53,972 bases of DNA, taken from Actinomycetes bacterium. Its GTDB lineage: Bacteria > Actinomycetota > Acidimicrobiia > Acidimicrobiales > Bog-793. This document shows, piece after piece, positions 8,420-22,271 of the stretch (position 1 is its first letter; each line of letters opens with the position of its first letter). A model generated the notes under the pieces. It was not told where the DNA came from and ran no database searches. It saw only the letters and a list, made by a program, of their open reading frames with translations. The position numbers were made by a program, and so were the translations under genes. The stretch is from positions 1 through 53,972 of the forward strand of contig JAKBAA010000011.1 in NCBI GenBank assembly GCA_021809425.1. Reading direction: 5' to 3'.

Positions 8420-10171
8420 ATGGAGCTCACCGGTGCACAAGCGCTGATCAAGAGCCTCGAGGCGCAGGGCGTCGAGGTGGTGTTCGGGCTGCCCGGCGGG
8501 GCGATCCTGCCGGTGTACGACCCGATCATCGACTCGTCGATCCGCCACGTGCTGGTGCGCCACGAGCAGGGGGCCGGCCACGCGGCAGAGGGGTACGCGC
8601 AGGTGACCGGCCGGGCGGGCGTGGCCATGGTGACGAGCGGGCCGGGTGCGACGAACATCGTGACGGCGCTCGCCAACGCCATGATGGACTCGACCCCGCT
8701 CGTCGTCGTGACCGGGCAGGTGGCGACGACGGCGATCGGGACGGACGCCTTCCAGGAGGTCGACACCACGGGCATCACGATGGGGGTGACCAAGCACAAC
8801 TGGCTGGTGACCGACCCGGCCGACATCGCCCAGGTGGTGGCCGAGGCATTCCACGTGGCGACGACGGGCCGGCCGGGCCCGGTGCTGATCGACTTCCCGA
8901 AGGACGTGGCCAACGCCCGGGTCGCCTACGAGGAGCCGGGGCCGGTCGAGCTCCCGGGGTACCGGCCGCCGGCGGCGGCCGACCCGGCGGCGGTCGAGGC
9001 GGCGGCGCGCCTGGTGCTCGAGGCGGAGCGCCCGGTGGTGTACGCCGGCGGCGGGCTGGTGAAGGCGGGCGCTGCCGAGGCGCTGCGGGCGTTCGTCGAG
9101 CTGACGGGCATCCCGGTGGTGAGCACGCTGATGGCGCGCGGCGTGCTCGACGAGGCCGACGAGCGGTTCCTCGGGATGCCGGGGATGCACGGCAGCTACA
9201 CGGCGGTGACGGCGCTGCAGCGGGCCGACCTGCTGCTGGCGTTCGGAGCCCGGTTCGACGACCGGGTGACGGGACGCCTCGACGCCTTCGCCCCCGCCGC
9301 GAAGGTCGTCCACGTGGAGGTGGACCGTGCCGAGATCGACAAGGTGCGGCGGGCGGACGTGGCCGTCCACGCGGACGCCCGCGCCGCGCTGGAGGCGCTG
9401 ACGGCGGCCCTCCGGCGCCTCGGCGGCAGTGAGCTGCCGGGGGCGTCGCGGCGCCGGCTGGGCCCGTGGATGGGCCAGCTGAACGAGTGGAAGGAGCGGT
9501 TCCCGCTCACCTACGAGCGCGAAGGTGACGGGGCCGCCCCGGCTGCCGGGACGGTCAAGCCGCAGCAGGTGGTCGAGGAGCTGCGCCGGCTGACGCCGGA
9601 CGACACCGTGCTCGTGTCGGGCGTCGGCCAGCACCAGATGTGGGCGGCACAGTTCTGGCAGTTCCGCCACCCCCGGCAGTGGGTGAACTCGGGCGGGCTC
9701 GGCACGATGGGCTTCGCCGTGCCGGCCGCCGTCGGGGCGAAGGTGGGCCGGCCGGACGCGATGGTGTGGGCGGTGGACGGCGACGGGTGCTTCCAGATGA
9801 CCGCCCAGGAGCTCGTGACGGCGTCGGCCGAGCGGATCCCGGTGAAGGTGGCGATCCTCAACAACGCCTACCTCGGGATGGTCCGCCAGTGGCAGCACAT
9901 GTTCTACGAGGAGCGCTACTCGGAGGTGTACCTGTCGCCGAACCTGCCCGACTACGTGGGGTGGGCCGAGGCGATGGGCTGCGTCGGGCTGCGGGTGAGC
10001 TCGCCGGAGGAGGTGGCGCCGGCGATCGAGAAGGCCAACGACATCGACGACCGGCCGGTGGTGATCGACTTCCGGACCGACTCGATGGAGCAGGTGTTCC
10101 CGATGGTGCCGGCGGGCGCCTCGAACGACGACATCGTCGTCCACCCGAGCCAGTCGGGGCTGGGGCGATGA
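8420..10171 (+). CDS. ilvB: Acetolactate synthase, large (catalytic) subunit
   Basis: 583 residues, ThDP- and FAD-dependent. It condenses two pyruvates to acetolactate, or pyruvate with 2-ketobutyrate to acetohydroxybutyrate, the first common step of branched-chain amino acid synthesis. Visible are GLPGGAILPVYDP, the catalytic Glu49 in RHEQGAGHAAEGYA, and the ThDP/Mg motif GDGCFQMTAQEL with a following NNAYLGMVRQWQ. ATG 8420 has GAGGAGGAG just upstream. Its TGA overlaps the ilvN ATG, matching the fixed stoichiometry of the two subunits. Expression is likely controlled by the upstream attenuator. Confidence 0.96.
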   Translation: MELTGAQALIKSLEAQGVEVVFGLPGGAILPVYDPIIDSSIRHVLVRHEQGAGHAAEGYAQVTGRAGVAMVTSGPGATNIVTALANAMMDSTPLVVVTGQVATTAIGTDAFQEVDTTGITMGVTKHNWLVTDPADIAQVVAEAFHVATTGRPGPVLIDFPKDVANARVAYEEPGPVELPGYRPPAAADPAAVEAAARLVLEAERPVVYAGGGLVKAGAAEALRAFVELTGIPVVSTLMARGVLDEADERFLGMPGMHGSYTAVTALQRADLLLAFGARFDDRVTGRLDAFAPAAKVVHVEVDRAEIDKVRRADVAVHADARAALEALTAALRRLGGSELPGASRRRLGPWMGQLNEWKERFPLTYEREGDGAAPAAGTVKPQQVVEELRRLTPDDTVLVSGVGQHQMWAAQFWQFRHPRQWVNSGGLGTMGFAVPAAVGAKVGRPDAMVWAVDGDGCFQMTAQELVTASAERIPVKVAILNNAYLGMVRQWQHMFYEERYSEVYLSPNLPDYVGWAEAMGCVGLRVSSPEEVAPAIEKANDIDDRPVVIDFRTDSMEQVFPMVPAGASNDDIVVHPSQSGLGR

Positions 10172-10695
10172 GCGCGCTGGCGGTCGGCGAGGACGGGGCG
10201 CGCCACCACGTGGTGGTGGTGCGGGTGGAGAACAAGGCGGGGGTGCTGGCCCGCATCGCCGGGCTGTTCTCGCGGCGCGGCTTCAACATCTTCTCGCTCG
10301 CCGTGGCGCCCACCCACGATCCGCGGTTCTCGCGGATCTCGGTGGTGGTCGACCTCGAGTCGACGCGGCTCGACCAGGTGCTGGCCCAGCTGGAGAAGCT
10401 GGTCAACGTGGTCGAGATCCGCGAGCTGCACCCGGCGGACGCCACCGAGGCCGAGCTGTGCCTGGTCACGGTGCGCGCCCCCGGGACGCGCCCGTCGCTC
10501 GACGGGGCGCTGGCGGCGGCCGGCGCCCGGGTGGTGGAGGACGCCGGGGAGACCCTGACGGCGGTGCTCGCCGGGGCGCCGCTCGAGCTGGACGCCTTCG
10601 AGGCGGCCCTGGCCCGGTTCGACATCGTGGAGCTCCAGCGCACCGGCCGCGTCGCGCTCCCTAAGCTCGCGCCCGCTCTGCGCGGCGCCGACTGA
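10168..10695 (+). CDS. ilvN: Acetolactate synthase, small (regulatory) subunit
   Basis: 175 residues. An N-terminal ACT domain (HHVVVVRVENKAGVLARIAGLF, then RGFNIFSLAV) is followed by the small-subunit C-terminal domain containing ELCLVTVRA. The subunit raises activity of IlvB and confers feedback inhibition by valine and related amino acids. ATG 10168 lies within ATGA at the ilvB stop, so a longer in-frame extension into ilvB is rejected. ilvC follows after 60 bp with its own ribosome-binding site. Confidence 0.94.
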   Translation: MSALAVGEDGARHHVVVVRVENKAGVLARIAGLFSRRGFNIFSLAVAPTHDPRFSRISVVVDLESTRLDQVLAQLEKLVNVVEIRELHPADATEAELCLVTVRAPGTRPSLDGALAAAGARVVEDAGETLTAVLAGAPLELDAFEAALARFDIVELQRTGRVALPKLAPALRGAD

Positions 10696-10755
10696 GCCCC
10701 CGCGCCCGCTGGGCGCGGCCGATCCGCACGACCGACAGAAACGGAGCAGCTGACG

Positions 10756-11781
10756 ATGCCCACCCTGTACTACGCGAAGGACGCCGACCCGAGCCTGATC
10801 CAGGGCCGGAAGGTGGCCGTGATCGGCTACGGCTCGCAGGGCCACGCCCACGCCCTCAACCTGCACGAGTCCGGCGTCGACGTGCGCGTCGGGCTGCGGG
10901 CCGGGTCGGGCTCGGTGGCCAAGGCCGAGGCGGCCGGGCTGCGGGTCGTCGACATCGCGACGGCAGCCGACGAGGCCGACGTCGTGATGCTGCTGTTGCC
11001 GGACACCGACCAGGCGAAGGTGTACGAGGAGCAGATCGCCCCGAACCTGAAGGACGGGGACGCCCTGCTGTTCGCCCACGGGTTCAACATCCGGTTCGAG
11101 ACGATCAAGCCGGCCCCGGGGATCGACGTGGCGATGGTGGCGCCGAAGGGTCCGGGCCACCTGGTGCGTCGGACCTACACCGAGGGGGGCGGGGTGCCGG
11201 CGCTGATCGCCGTGGCGGCCGACGCCTCGGGCAGGGCGATGGCGCTGGCCCTGTCGTACGCCGACGCCATCGGGGCGACCCGGGCGGGGGTGCTCGAGAC
11301 GACGTTCTCGGAGGAGACCGAGACGGACCTGTTCGGGGAGCAGGTGGTGCTGTGCGGGGGGCTGACGGCGCTCGTGATGGCCGGGTTCGAGACGCTGGTC
11401 GAGGCGGGCTACCAGCCGGAGTCGGCCTACTTCGAGTGCCTGCACGAGCTGAAGCTGATCGTCGACCTCATGTACGAGCAGGGGATCGCCGGGATGCACT
11501 ACTCGATCTCGACGACGGCCGAGTACGGCGACCTGACCCGCGGCCCGCGGGTGGTGAGCGCGGCGGTGCGCGAGGAGATGCGCAAGATCCTCGGGGAGAT
11601 CCGCGACGGGACGTTCGCCCGTGAGTGGATCGGCGAGTACGAGGCAGGCTCGTCGCACTTCAACGAGCTGCGCCAGAAGGTGGCCGAGCACCCGGTGGAG
11701 CGGGTCGGCAAGGAGCTGCGGGCGATGATGCCGTTCATCTCGGGCGGGCGGGCCCGGGTGGAGGACGTGTCGGGCGGCTAG
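10756..11781 (+). CDS. ilvC: Ketol-acid reductoisomerase
   Basis: 341 residues, the length of class I (short) enzymes. It isomerises and reduces acetolactate or acetohydroxybutyrate with NADPH and Mg2+. The Rossmann motif [13 protein letters not shown] is near residues 24-36, and the C-terminal knotted domain carries [10 protein letters not shown], the Mg-binding [11 protein letters not shown] region and [10 protein letters not shown]. It is the last gene of the ilvBNC unit and ends at a pair of strong GC-rich hairpins. KARI coenzyme preference is set by the loop after the second strand (VGLRAGSGS here), which looks NADPH-type. Confidence 0.96.
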   Translation: MPTLYYAKDADPSLIQGRKVAVIGYGSQGHAHALNLHESGVDVRVGLRAGSGSVAKAEAAGLRVVDIATAADEADVVMLLLPDTDQAKVYEEQIAPNLKDGDALLFAHGFNIRFETIKPAPGIDVAMVAPKGPGHLVRRTYTEGGGVPALIAVAADASGRAMALALSYADAIGATRAGVLETTFSEETETDLFGEQVVLCGGLTALVMAGFETLVEAGYQPESAYFECLHELKLIVDLMYEQGIAGMHYSISTTAEYGDLTRGPRVVSAAVREEMRKILGEIRDGTFAREWIGEYEAGSSHFNELRQKVAEHPVERVGKELRAMMPFISGGRARVEDVSGG

Positions 11782-11847
11782 CGCCCGGGCGGGTCGGCCG
11801 CCCGGGCGCCGGCACGGTCGGCCACCCGGGCGGCGGCCCGGGTGGCC
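11781..11847. terminator. Two tandem perfect GC-rich hairpins between convergent ilvC and serC
   Basis: Hairpin one pairs 11781-11792 with 11798-11809 (12 bp, 5-nt loop) and begins inside the ilvC stop codon. Hairpin two pairs 11820-11831 with 11836-11847 (12 bp, 4-nt loop). Neither is followed by a U-tract on either strand. Because both are symmetric and sit between converging genes, a bidirectional transcription stop or 3' end stabiliser is the likely role. Confidence 0.6.
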
Positions 11848-11855
11848 GAGGGCGG

Positions 11856-14299
<2,444 letters not shown>

Positions 14300-14380
14300 G
14301 CAGGCCGGTGGCCGGCCGGGAGCCGGCACGACCAGACGATCGACCACCGAGCAGCACCGACCCGAAGGAGCCCCTCCGCC

Positions 14381-15949
14381 ATGGCACGGATCCTCGTCAC
14401 CGAACGGCTCGCGAAGGGCGGCCTGGAGGCGATGTCGGCGGCGGGGCACGAGGTGGTCGAGCGGCTCGACCTGACCCCGGAGACGCTGGTGGAGGCGGTC
14501 GGGGGGATGCACGCCCTGGTGATCCGGTCGGCGACGAGGGTGACCGAGCAGGTGCTCGAGGCCGGCCGTGACCTGCAGGTGGTGGGCCGGGCCGGGGTGG
14601 GGCTGGACAACGTGGACGTGGCGGCCGCCACCCGGCTCGGCGTGATGGTGGTGAACGCCCCGGAGTCGAACATCGTGTCGGCGGCCGAGCACGCCATCGC
14701 CCTGCTGCTGTCGCAGGCGCGCAACGTGCCGCAGGCGAGCGCCGCCTTGCTGGCCGGGCGGTGGGAGCGGTCGCGGTGGGAGGGGGTGGAGCTGCACGGC
14801 AAGACGCTCGGCATCGTCGGGCTCGGCCGGATCGGCACGCTCGTGGCCCAGCGGATGCACGGCTTCGGGATGCACCTCGTGGCGTACGACCCGTACATCT
14901 CGGCCGACCGGGCGAAGCTGATCGGGGTCGAGCTGGCGTCGCTCGAGGACCTGGTGGCCCGGGCGGACTTCGTGACGATCCACCTGCCGAAGACCAAGGA
15001 GACCGAGGGGCTGTTCGGAAGGGAGCTGCTCGCCAAGGTGAAGCCGGGGGTGCGCATCGTCAACGCCGCCCGGGGCGGGCTGGTCGACGAGCAGGCACTG
15101 GCCGACGCCATCGGCGACGGGCGGGTTGCCGGGGCGGCCCTCGACGTGTTCGACAGCGAGCCGTGCACGGCATCGCCACTGTTCGCGCTGGCCGACAAGG
15201 TGGTCGTGACCCCCCACCTCGGGGCGAGCACCGGCGAGGCGCAGGACAAGGCGGGGGAGCAGATCGCCGAGCAGATCGTGCTGGCGCTCGCCGGCGACTT
15301 CGTGCCGTTCGCCGTCAACGTGTCGGCCGCCGGGGCGTCGGAGGCGGTCCGGCCGTTCGTCGGCGTCGCCGAGCAGCTGGGCCGGTTCCTGGCGGCGATG
15401 TGCGAGGGGCTGCCGGACCAGCTGGAGGTGGAGTACCAGGGGGCGCTCGCCGGCGAGGAGGTGGGGATCCTGACGCTGGCCGTGCTGAAGGGGATCTTCG
15501 CGGCGAGCACGGACGAGCCGGTCTCCTACGTGAACGCCCCCCAGATGGCCAAGGCCCGGGGGCTGGCGGTGCGGGAGGCCCAGACGGCCACCTCGCCGGA
15601 CCGGGTGAGCCTCGTGACGGTGCGGTCGAGCGCCCATTCGGTGGGGGCGGCGCTGGCCGGCCCGCAAGGCCGCCCCCGGTTCGTCCTGGTGGAGGACCAC
15701 CTGGTCGAGATGCCCCCCTCCGAGCACATGCTGGTGATCCGAAACGACGATCGCCCCGGGCGGATCGGGGCGGTGGGCACGGTGCTCGGGGACGCCGGCG
15801 TGAGCATCGCCGACATGGCGGTCGGCCAGATCGAGGGCACCGACCGCGCCCTGATGGTGATCGCCACCACCACCCCGGTCGGGGGCGAGGTGCTCGCCCG
15901 GCTCCGATCGACGCCGGGGATCAACGCCGTGTACCAGGTGCGGCTGTAG
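14381..15949 (+). CDS. serA: D-3-phosphoglycerate dehydrogenase
   Basis: 522 residues, the long form with an intervening domain and a C-terminal ACT domain. Oxidises 3-phosphoglycerate to 3-phosphohydroxypyruvate with NAD+, the committed step to serine. The NAD motif LGIVGLGRIG is near residues 143-152, catalytic Arg lies in NAARGGLVD and His in VTPHLGAST. The last 75 residues (MLVIRNDDRPGRIGAVG...) are the ACT domain that binds serine for feedback inhibition. GAAGGAG lies upstream of ATG 14381. The leuA attenuator begins about 65 bp downstream. Confidence 0.96.
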   Translation: MARILVTERLAKGGLEAMSAAGHEVVERLDLTPETLVEAVGGMHALVIRSATRVTEQVLEAGRDLQVVGRAGVGLDNVDVAAATRLGVMVVNAPESNIVSAAEHAIALLLSQARNVPQASAALLAGRWERSRWEGVELHGKTLGIVGLGRIGTLVAQRMHGFGMHLVAYDPYISADRAKLIGVELASLEDLVARADFVTIHLPKTKETEGLFGRELLAKVKPGVRIVNAARGGLVDEQALADAIGDGRVAGAALDVFDSEPCTASPLFALADKVVVTPHLGASTGEAQDKAGEQIAEQIVLALAGDFVPFAVNVSAAGASEAVRPFVGVAEQLGRFLAAMCEGLPDQLEVEYQGALAGEEVGILTLAVLKGIFAASTDEPVSYVNAPQMAKARGLAVREAQTATSPDRVSLVTVRSSAHSVGAALAGPQGRPRFVLVEDHLVEMPPSEHMLVIRNDDRPGRIGAVGTVLGDAGVSIADMAVGQIEGTDRALMVIATTTPVGGEVLARLRSTPGINAVYQVRL

Positions 15950-18483
<2,534 letters not shown>

Positions 18484-18494
18484 GGCGGGCTCCT

Positions 18495-19901
18495 TCAGTC
18501 GAGGTCGGCCGGCGTGGCGAGGTGGCCGAGGAGGGCGGTGGCAGCAGCGACCGCGGGGGAGACCAGGTGGGTGCGCCCACCACGGCCCTGGCGGCCCTCG
18601 AAGTTGCGGTTGGAGGTCGAGGCGCACCGCTCGCCGGGGCGGAGCTGGTCGGGGTTCATGCCGAGGCACATCGAGCAGCCGGCACCGCGCCATTCGAAGC
18701 CGGCAGCCCGGAACACCTCGTCGAGCCCCTCGGCCTCCGCCTGGGCCTTGACCCGGTTGGAGCCGGGGACGACGAGGGCACGCATGCCGGGGGCCACCTT
18801 GCGACCGGCGGCGATGCCGGCGGCGAGGCGGAGGTCCTCGATGCGCGAGTTGGTGCACGAGCCGATGAACACGGTGTCGAACGGGACGTCGCGCAGGGCC
18901 GTGCCGGGCTCGAGGCCCATGTAGGCGAGGGAGCGGCGGGCGGTGGTGCGCTCGTGCTCGTCGACCATCGCCTCCGGGTCGGGGACGACGCCGTCGATCG
19001 AGACGACCTGGCCCGGGTTGGTCCCCCAGGTGACGCTCGGGCGGATGGCGGCGGCGTCGAGGCGGACGACGGCGTCGAAGGTGGCGTCGTCGTCGGAGCG
19101 CAGCTGGCGCCAGTCGGCGACGGCCTGGTCGAAGGCCGGGCCCTTCGGGGCGTGGCGGAGGCCGTCCAGGTAGGCGAAGGTGACGTCGTCCGGGGCGATC
19201 AGCCCGGCCCGGGCGCCGGCCTCGATGGACATGTTGCAGACGGTCATCCGCCCCTCCATCGAGAGGCTGCGGATGGCCTGGCCGCGGTACTCGACCACGT
19301 GGCCGATGCCGCCGCCGGTGCCGAGGACGCCGACGATGGCCAGCACGAGGTCCTTGGCGGTGACGTCGCCCGGGAGGTCGCCGTCAACCTCGACGGCCAT
19401 GGTGCGAGGGCGGACCTGGGGGAGGGTCTGGGTGGCGAGGACGTGCTCGACCTCGGAGGTGCCGATGCCGAAGGCCAGCGCCCCGAAGGCACCGTGGGTG
19501 GAGGTGTGGCTGTCGCCGCACACGATGGTCATGCCCGGCTGGGTGAGCCCCTGCTCGGGGCCGATGACGTGGACGATGCCCTGGTCGGGGTCGCCCATCG
19601 GGAAGAGGGTGACGCCGAAGTCGGCGCAGTTGGCGGCGAGCGCCTCGAGCTGGCGCCGGGAGACCGGGTCGGCGACCGGCTGGTCGAGGTCGGTGGTCGG
19701 CACGTTGTGGTCGGCCGTCGCCACGGTGAGCTCGGGCCGTCGGACCTGCCGGCCGGCGAGGCGAAGCCCCTCGAAGGCCTGCGGCGAGGTCACCTCGTGG
19801 ACGAGGTGGAGGTCGATGTAGAGCAGGTCTGGCTCGCCGGCGCCGTCGCCGGCGCGCACGACATGGCGGTCCCACACCTTCTCCGAGAGCGTCCTGCCCA
19901 T
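18495..19901 (-). CDS. leuC: 3-isopropylmalate dehydratase, large subunit
   Basis: 468 residues, aconitase-family catalytic subunit. The [4Fe-4S] cysteines are seen in IGSCTNSR and in [11 protein letters not shown]; the N-terminal [16 protein letters not shown] and [12 protein letters not shown] are characteristic. Works with LeuD in the cytoplasm. It is preceded by AAGGGA and lies 61 bp after greA on the same strand, so it may be transcribed from a greA promoter or its own. The gap holds an imperfect hairpin but no Val/Leu leader peptide, unlike the other leu genes. Confidence 0.95.
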   Translation of the reverse strand: MGRTLSEKVWDRHVVRAGDGAGEPDLLYIDLHLVHEVTSPQAFEGLRLAGRQVRRPELTVATADHNVPTTDLDQPVADPVSRRQLEALAANCADFGVTLFPMGDPDQGIVHVIGPEQGLTQPGMTIVCGDSHTSTHGAFGALAFGIGTSEVEHVLATQTLPQVRPRTMAVEVDGDLPGDVTAKDLVLAIVGVLGTGGGIGHVVEYRGQAIRSLSMEGRMTVCNMSIEAGARAGLIAPDDVTFAYLDGLRHAPKGPAFDQAVADWRQLRSDDDATFDAVVRLDAAAIRPSVTWGTNPGQVVSIDGVVPDPEAMVDEHERTTARRSLAYMGLEPGTALRDVPFDTVFIGSCTNSRIEDLRLAAGIAAGRKVAPGMRALVVPGSNRVKAQAEAEGLDEVFRAAGFEWRGAGCSMCLGMNPDQLRPGERCASTSNRNFEGRQGRGGRTHLVSPAVAAATALLGHLATPADLD

Positions 19902-19928
19902 GCCGTCCCTTTCCCTCGCCCCGACCGC

Positions 19929-19947
19929 GCCAGCCCGGTGGGCCGGC
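19929..19947 (-). terminator. Hairpin in the greA-leuC gap
   Basis: An 8-bp stem with one G-U pair (19929-19936 with 19940-19947, 3-nt loop) lies between the greA stop and leuC start. No T-run follows, so it may be a weak terminator, an RNA processing signal or chance in GC-rich DNA. Confidence 0.3.
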
Positions 19948-19962
19948 AGCTCGACCTACTCG

Positions 19963-20427
19963 CTACTCGACCGCCACGATCTCCACGCGCAGCTCGCCGT
20001 TCGGCGCCTCGTAGGCGACGACGTCGCCGGCGGCGTGACCGAGCAGCGCCTGGCCGAGCGGCGAGCCCGGCGAGACGACGGCGGCATCGCTGCGACGCTC
20101 CTCGATGGAGCCGACGAAGTACCGCTCGACGTCGTCGTCCCCCTCGTAGCGGAGCGCCACGAGGCTACCGTGCGCGACCGTGCCGTCGTCGGCGACCCGC
20201 TCGACGACGACGGCGGCGCCGAGCATCGCCTGGAGCTGGCGGATCCGGGCCTCCATCTTGCCCTGGGCGTCCTTGGCGGCGTGGTAGTCGCCGTTCTCCG
20301 ACAGGTCGCCGAGGGCACGGGCCGCCTCGATCTGGCGGGCGATGTCGATCCGGCCGCGGGTGGTCAGGTCGTCGAGCTCGGCGACGAGACGGGCGTGCGT
20401 CTCGGGCGTCAGTTGCGTCTCGCTCAT
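19963..20427 (-). CDS. greA: Transcription elongation factor GreA
   Basis: 154 residues, usual for GreA (about 158). An N-terminal antiparallel coiled coil contains the tip motif GDLSENGDYHAAKD, whose acidic residues enter the RNA polymerase secondary channel and stimulate cleavage of backtracked RNA. The C-terminal FKBP-like domain carries SPLGQALLGHAAGDVV. ATG at 20427. Its placement amid leucine genes has no evident functional reason. Confidence 0.95.
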   Translation of the reverse strand: MSETQLTPETHARLVAELDDLTTRGRIDIARQIEAARALGDLSENGDYHAAKDAQGKMEARIRQLQAMLGAAVVVERVADDGTVAHGSLVALRYEGDDDVERYFVGSIEERRSDAAVVSPGSPLGQALLGHAAGDVVAYEAPNGELRVEIVAVE

Positions 20428-20485
20428 CTGTGCACGGTACCGCCCGGGGCGGGCCGGCCGCCGAAGGTGGGGCCGGGCCGCCCGG

Positions 20486-20971
20486 TCAGGGGCCGAGGAA
20501 GGGAGGCGGGGGCGTCCGTCGGGCGGTACCGCGGCGGGCGTCGCGCTCTGCGCGGCGTGCGGCGTGGGCGACCCGTCGGCGCATGGCGACGAAGCTGAAG
20601 AGCATCAGGAAGAAGGGAAAGGCGGCGGTCATCCCGTAGTGGATGCCGTCGCCGGCCCACAGGCCGAGGAGGACCAGGTTGAGCAGGATCAGCCGGGCGG
20701 CGTAGCGCCAGAGGGCGGCCGTGCGCCACGCCGAGAAGACCGGGGGCGGGACGGCCGGCTGCTCGGCGAGGGAGCGCTCGTCCGGGAGGTCGGCGAACAG
20801 CTCGTCGAGCTGTCCGAGCGTCTTGGCGTCGAGGGCCCGGTCGATGCGGTCGGTGAGCTCGTCCACGGTCAGCCGACCGACGGCACCGTGGTGGCGGAGG
20901 CGGCCGACCGCCTCGTCGCGCTCTGCGTCGGAGGCTCGGAGGATCCGCCGGTCGTCGAAGGACGGGTGCAT
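20486..20971 (-). CDS. DUF1707 family membrane protein
   Basis: 161 residues starting MHPSFDDRRILRASDAERD. The N-terminal 55 residues match the actinobacterial DUF1707 pattern (RASDAERDEAVGRLRHHGAVGRLTVDELTDRID). Two hydrophobic segments follow (about 95-112 and 117-135), and the C-terminal tail is strongly Arg-rich. Function of the family is unknown. ATG 20971 is chosen because the domain begins there; an upstream extension enters the leuB regulatory region. It is divergent from the leuB leader. Confidence 0.75.
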   Translation of the reverse strand: MHPSFDDRRILRASDAERDEAVGRLRHHGAVGRLTVDELTDRIDRALDAKTLGQLDELFADLPDERSLAEQPAVPPPVFSAWRTAALWRYAARLILLNLVLLGLWAGDGIHYGMTAAFPFFLMLFSFVAMRRRVAHAARRAERDARRGTARRTPPPPFLGP

Positions 20972-21051
20972 CACCTTCGATTCTCGCGCGCGATGGGCCG
21001 GTTCGACGCGGCGCGGGCCATATTTCGTCGCCGGTCGGCCGGCCGGGCGGA

Positions 21052-21099
21052 GGGGGCGAGGTCGAGCGGGGGCGAGGTCGAGCGGGGGCGAGGTTGACG
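21052..21099 (+). repeat. Three 16-bp tandem repeats ending in the leuB -35 region
   Basis: GGGGGCGAGGTCGAGC is repeated at 21052-21067 and 21068-21083, and a third, diverging copy begins at 21084. The third copy runs into TTGACG (21094-21099), the presumed -35 of the leuB leader promoter. The array could be a regulator-binding site or slippage product. Confidence 0.6.
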
Positions 21100-21122
21100 G
21101 GGCATCCAGGAGTTGGGAGACT
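21094..21122 (+). promoter_or_regulatory. Candidate promoter of the leuB leader
   Basis: TTGACG (21094-21099) and GAGACT (21117-21122) are separated by 17 nt. The predicted transcription start, about 21129, coincides with the A of the leader ATG. If this promoter is not used, GGGAG at 21115-21119 could instead serve as a ribosome-binding site for the leader. Confidence 0.4.
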
Positions 21123-21128
21123 TCGGCG

Positions 21129-21161
21129 ATGCGTAGCGGGCTGGTCTTCGTAATTCCCTGA
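21129..21161 (+). CDS. leuB leader peptide (attenuator), [10 protein letters not shown]
   Basis: A 10-codon frame, ATG 21129 to TGA 21159-21161, containing Leu-Val-Phe-Val-Ile. It lies 29 nt before an intrinsic terminator and 82 nt before leuB. The cluster of all three branched-chain amino acids suggests sensing of the whole branched-chain pool. leuB, ilvE and cimA downstream serve all three pathways. Confidence 0.7.
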   Translation: MRSGLVFVIP

Positions 21162-21222
21162 CGGCGCCCTCCTGATCGAGTGCGCCGTTCGCCGTCCACC
21201 CCGGTGGGCGGCCTTTTTGTTT
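21160..21222 (+). terminator. leuB attenuator: terminator and antiterminator
   Basis: Stem 21191-21200 with 21203-21212 (one G-U pair, short CC-centred loop) is followed by CTTTTTGTTTG, an intrinsic terminator. GACGGCG at 21160-21166 overlaps the leader stop codon and is complementary to CGCCGTC at 21190-21196, the terminator's left arm. A ribosome at the leader stop hides the first segment and lets the terminator form; stalling upstream would free it. This is the textbook attenuator layout, inferred from pairing only. Confidence 0.75.
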
Positions 21223-21243
21223 GTCGGATCGGAGGGAGAGGAC

Positions 21244-22269
21244 GTGGCTCGTCACAAGGTTGCAGTGATCGGCGGCGACGGGATCGGTCCCGAGGTGGTC
21301 GCCGAGGCGCTGAAGGTCGTGTCCGCCGCCGGTGTCGAGCTGGAGACGGTCGAGCACGACCTGGGAGCGGCGCGCTACGTGCGCACCGGGGAGGTGCTGC
21401 CGGACGCCGTGCTGGACGAGCTGCGCCGGGTGGACGCCATCCTGCTCGGCGCCGTCGGGCCGGCGATCGGGTCGCGCGACGTGCCTCCCGGGGTGCTCGA
21501 GCGCGGCCTGCTGCTGCGGCTGCGGTTCGAGCTGGACCTGTACGTCAACCTGCGCCCGTTCACCGGCGTCCCCGGGTCGCTCGCCGAGGGATGCGACTTC
21601 GTGGTGGTGCGTGAGAACACCGAGGGGCCGTACGCCGGCGAGGGGGGCCAGCTGCGGCGGGGGACGCCGTACGAGGTGGCGACGCAGGGGTCGGTCAACA
21701 CCCGTCACGGCGTGGAGCGGTGCGTGCGGTTCGCCTTCGAGCTGGCCGAGGGCCGGCCGGGCCGCTCGGTGACGTTGGTGCACAAGACGAACGTGCTGAC
21801 CTTCGCCGGCGACCTGTGGCAGCGGACGTTCGACGAGGTGGCCGTCGGACACCCGGGGGTGGAGCGGGCCTACAACCACGTGGACGCCGCCTCCATCTAC
21901 CTCGTGACCGACCCGGGCCGCTACGACGTGGTCGTCACCGACAACCTGTTCGGGGACATCCTGACCGACCTGGCCGGAGCGGTGGCCGGCGGCATCGGCC
22001 TGGCGGCGTCGGCCAACCTGAACCCGGCGCGCACCGGTCCGTCGCTGTTCGAGCCGGTGCACGGCGCCGCGCACGACATCGCCGGGACGGGGGCAGCCAA
22101 CCCGCTGGCGGCCATCCGGTCGGCGGCGATGATGCTGGAGCATCTCGGCGAGGCCGAGGCGGCGTCGAGGGTCCTGGCAGCGGTGCTCGCCTACCAGGAC
22201 GAGCTGGCTTCGAGCGGCGACAAGCCGTCGACGAGCGCGATCGGTGACACGATCGCAGGGAGGCTGTGA
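21244..22269 (+). CDS. leuB: 3-isopropylmalate dehydrogenase
   Basis: 341 residues, NAD+- and Mg2+-dependent beta-decarboxylating dehydrogenase giving 2-ketoisocaproate. Motifs: [52 protein letters not shown] and the NAD-loop [16 protein letters not shown]. The GTG at 21244 has GGAGGGAGAGG just before it. A longer in-frame start at TTG 21217 lies in the attenuator T-tract and is rejected. The stop overlaps the region of the ilvE start. Confidence 0.95.
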   Translation: MARHKVAVIGGDGIGPEVVAEALKVVSAAGVELETVEHDLGAARYVRTGEVLPDAVLDELRRVDAILLGAVGPAIGSRDVPPGVLERGLLLRLRFELDLYVNLRPFTGVPGSLAEGCDFVVVRENTEGPYAGEGGQLRRGTPYEVATQGSVNTRHGVERCVRFAFELAEGRPGRSVTLVHKTNVLTFAGDLWQRTFDEVAVGHPGVERAYNHVDAASIYLVTDPGRYDVVVTDNLFGDILTDLAGAVAGGIGLAASANLNPARTGPSLFEPVHGAAHDIAGTGAANPLAAIRSAAMMLEHLGEAEAASRVLAAVLAYQDELASSGDKPSTSAIGDTIAGRL

Positions 22270-22271
22270 AC

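Noticed and set aside
5897..10144. A 1415-codon open frame on the minus strand across gatB, ilvD and ilvB
   Set aside because: It is antisense to three clear genes, is rich in Arg/His/Pro as expected for a shadow frame in very GC-rich DNA, and shows no domain.
21217..21243. TTG start for leuB nine codons upstream
   Set aside because: It lies in the T-tract of the attenuator terminator; GTG 21244 has a strong ribosome site.
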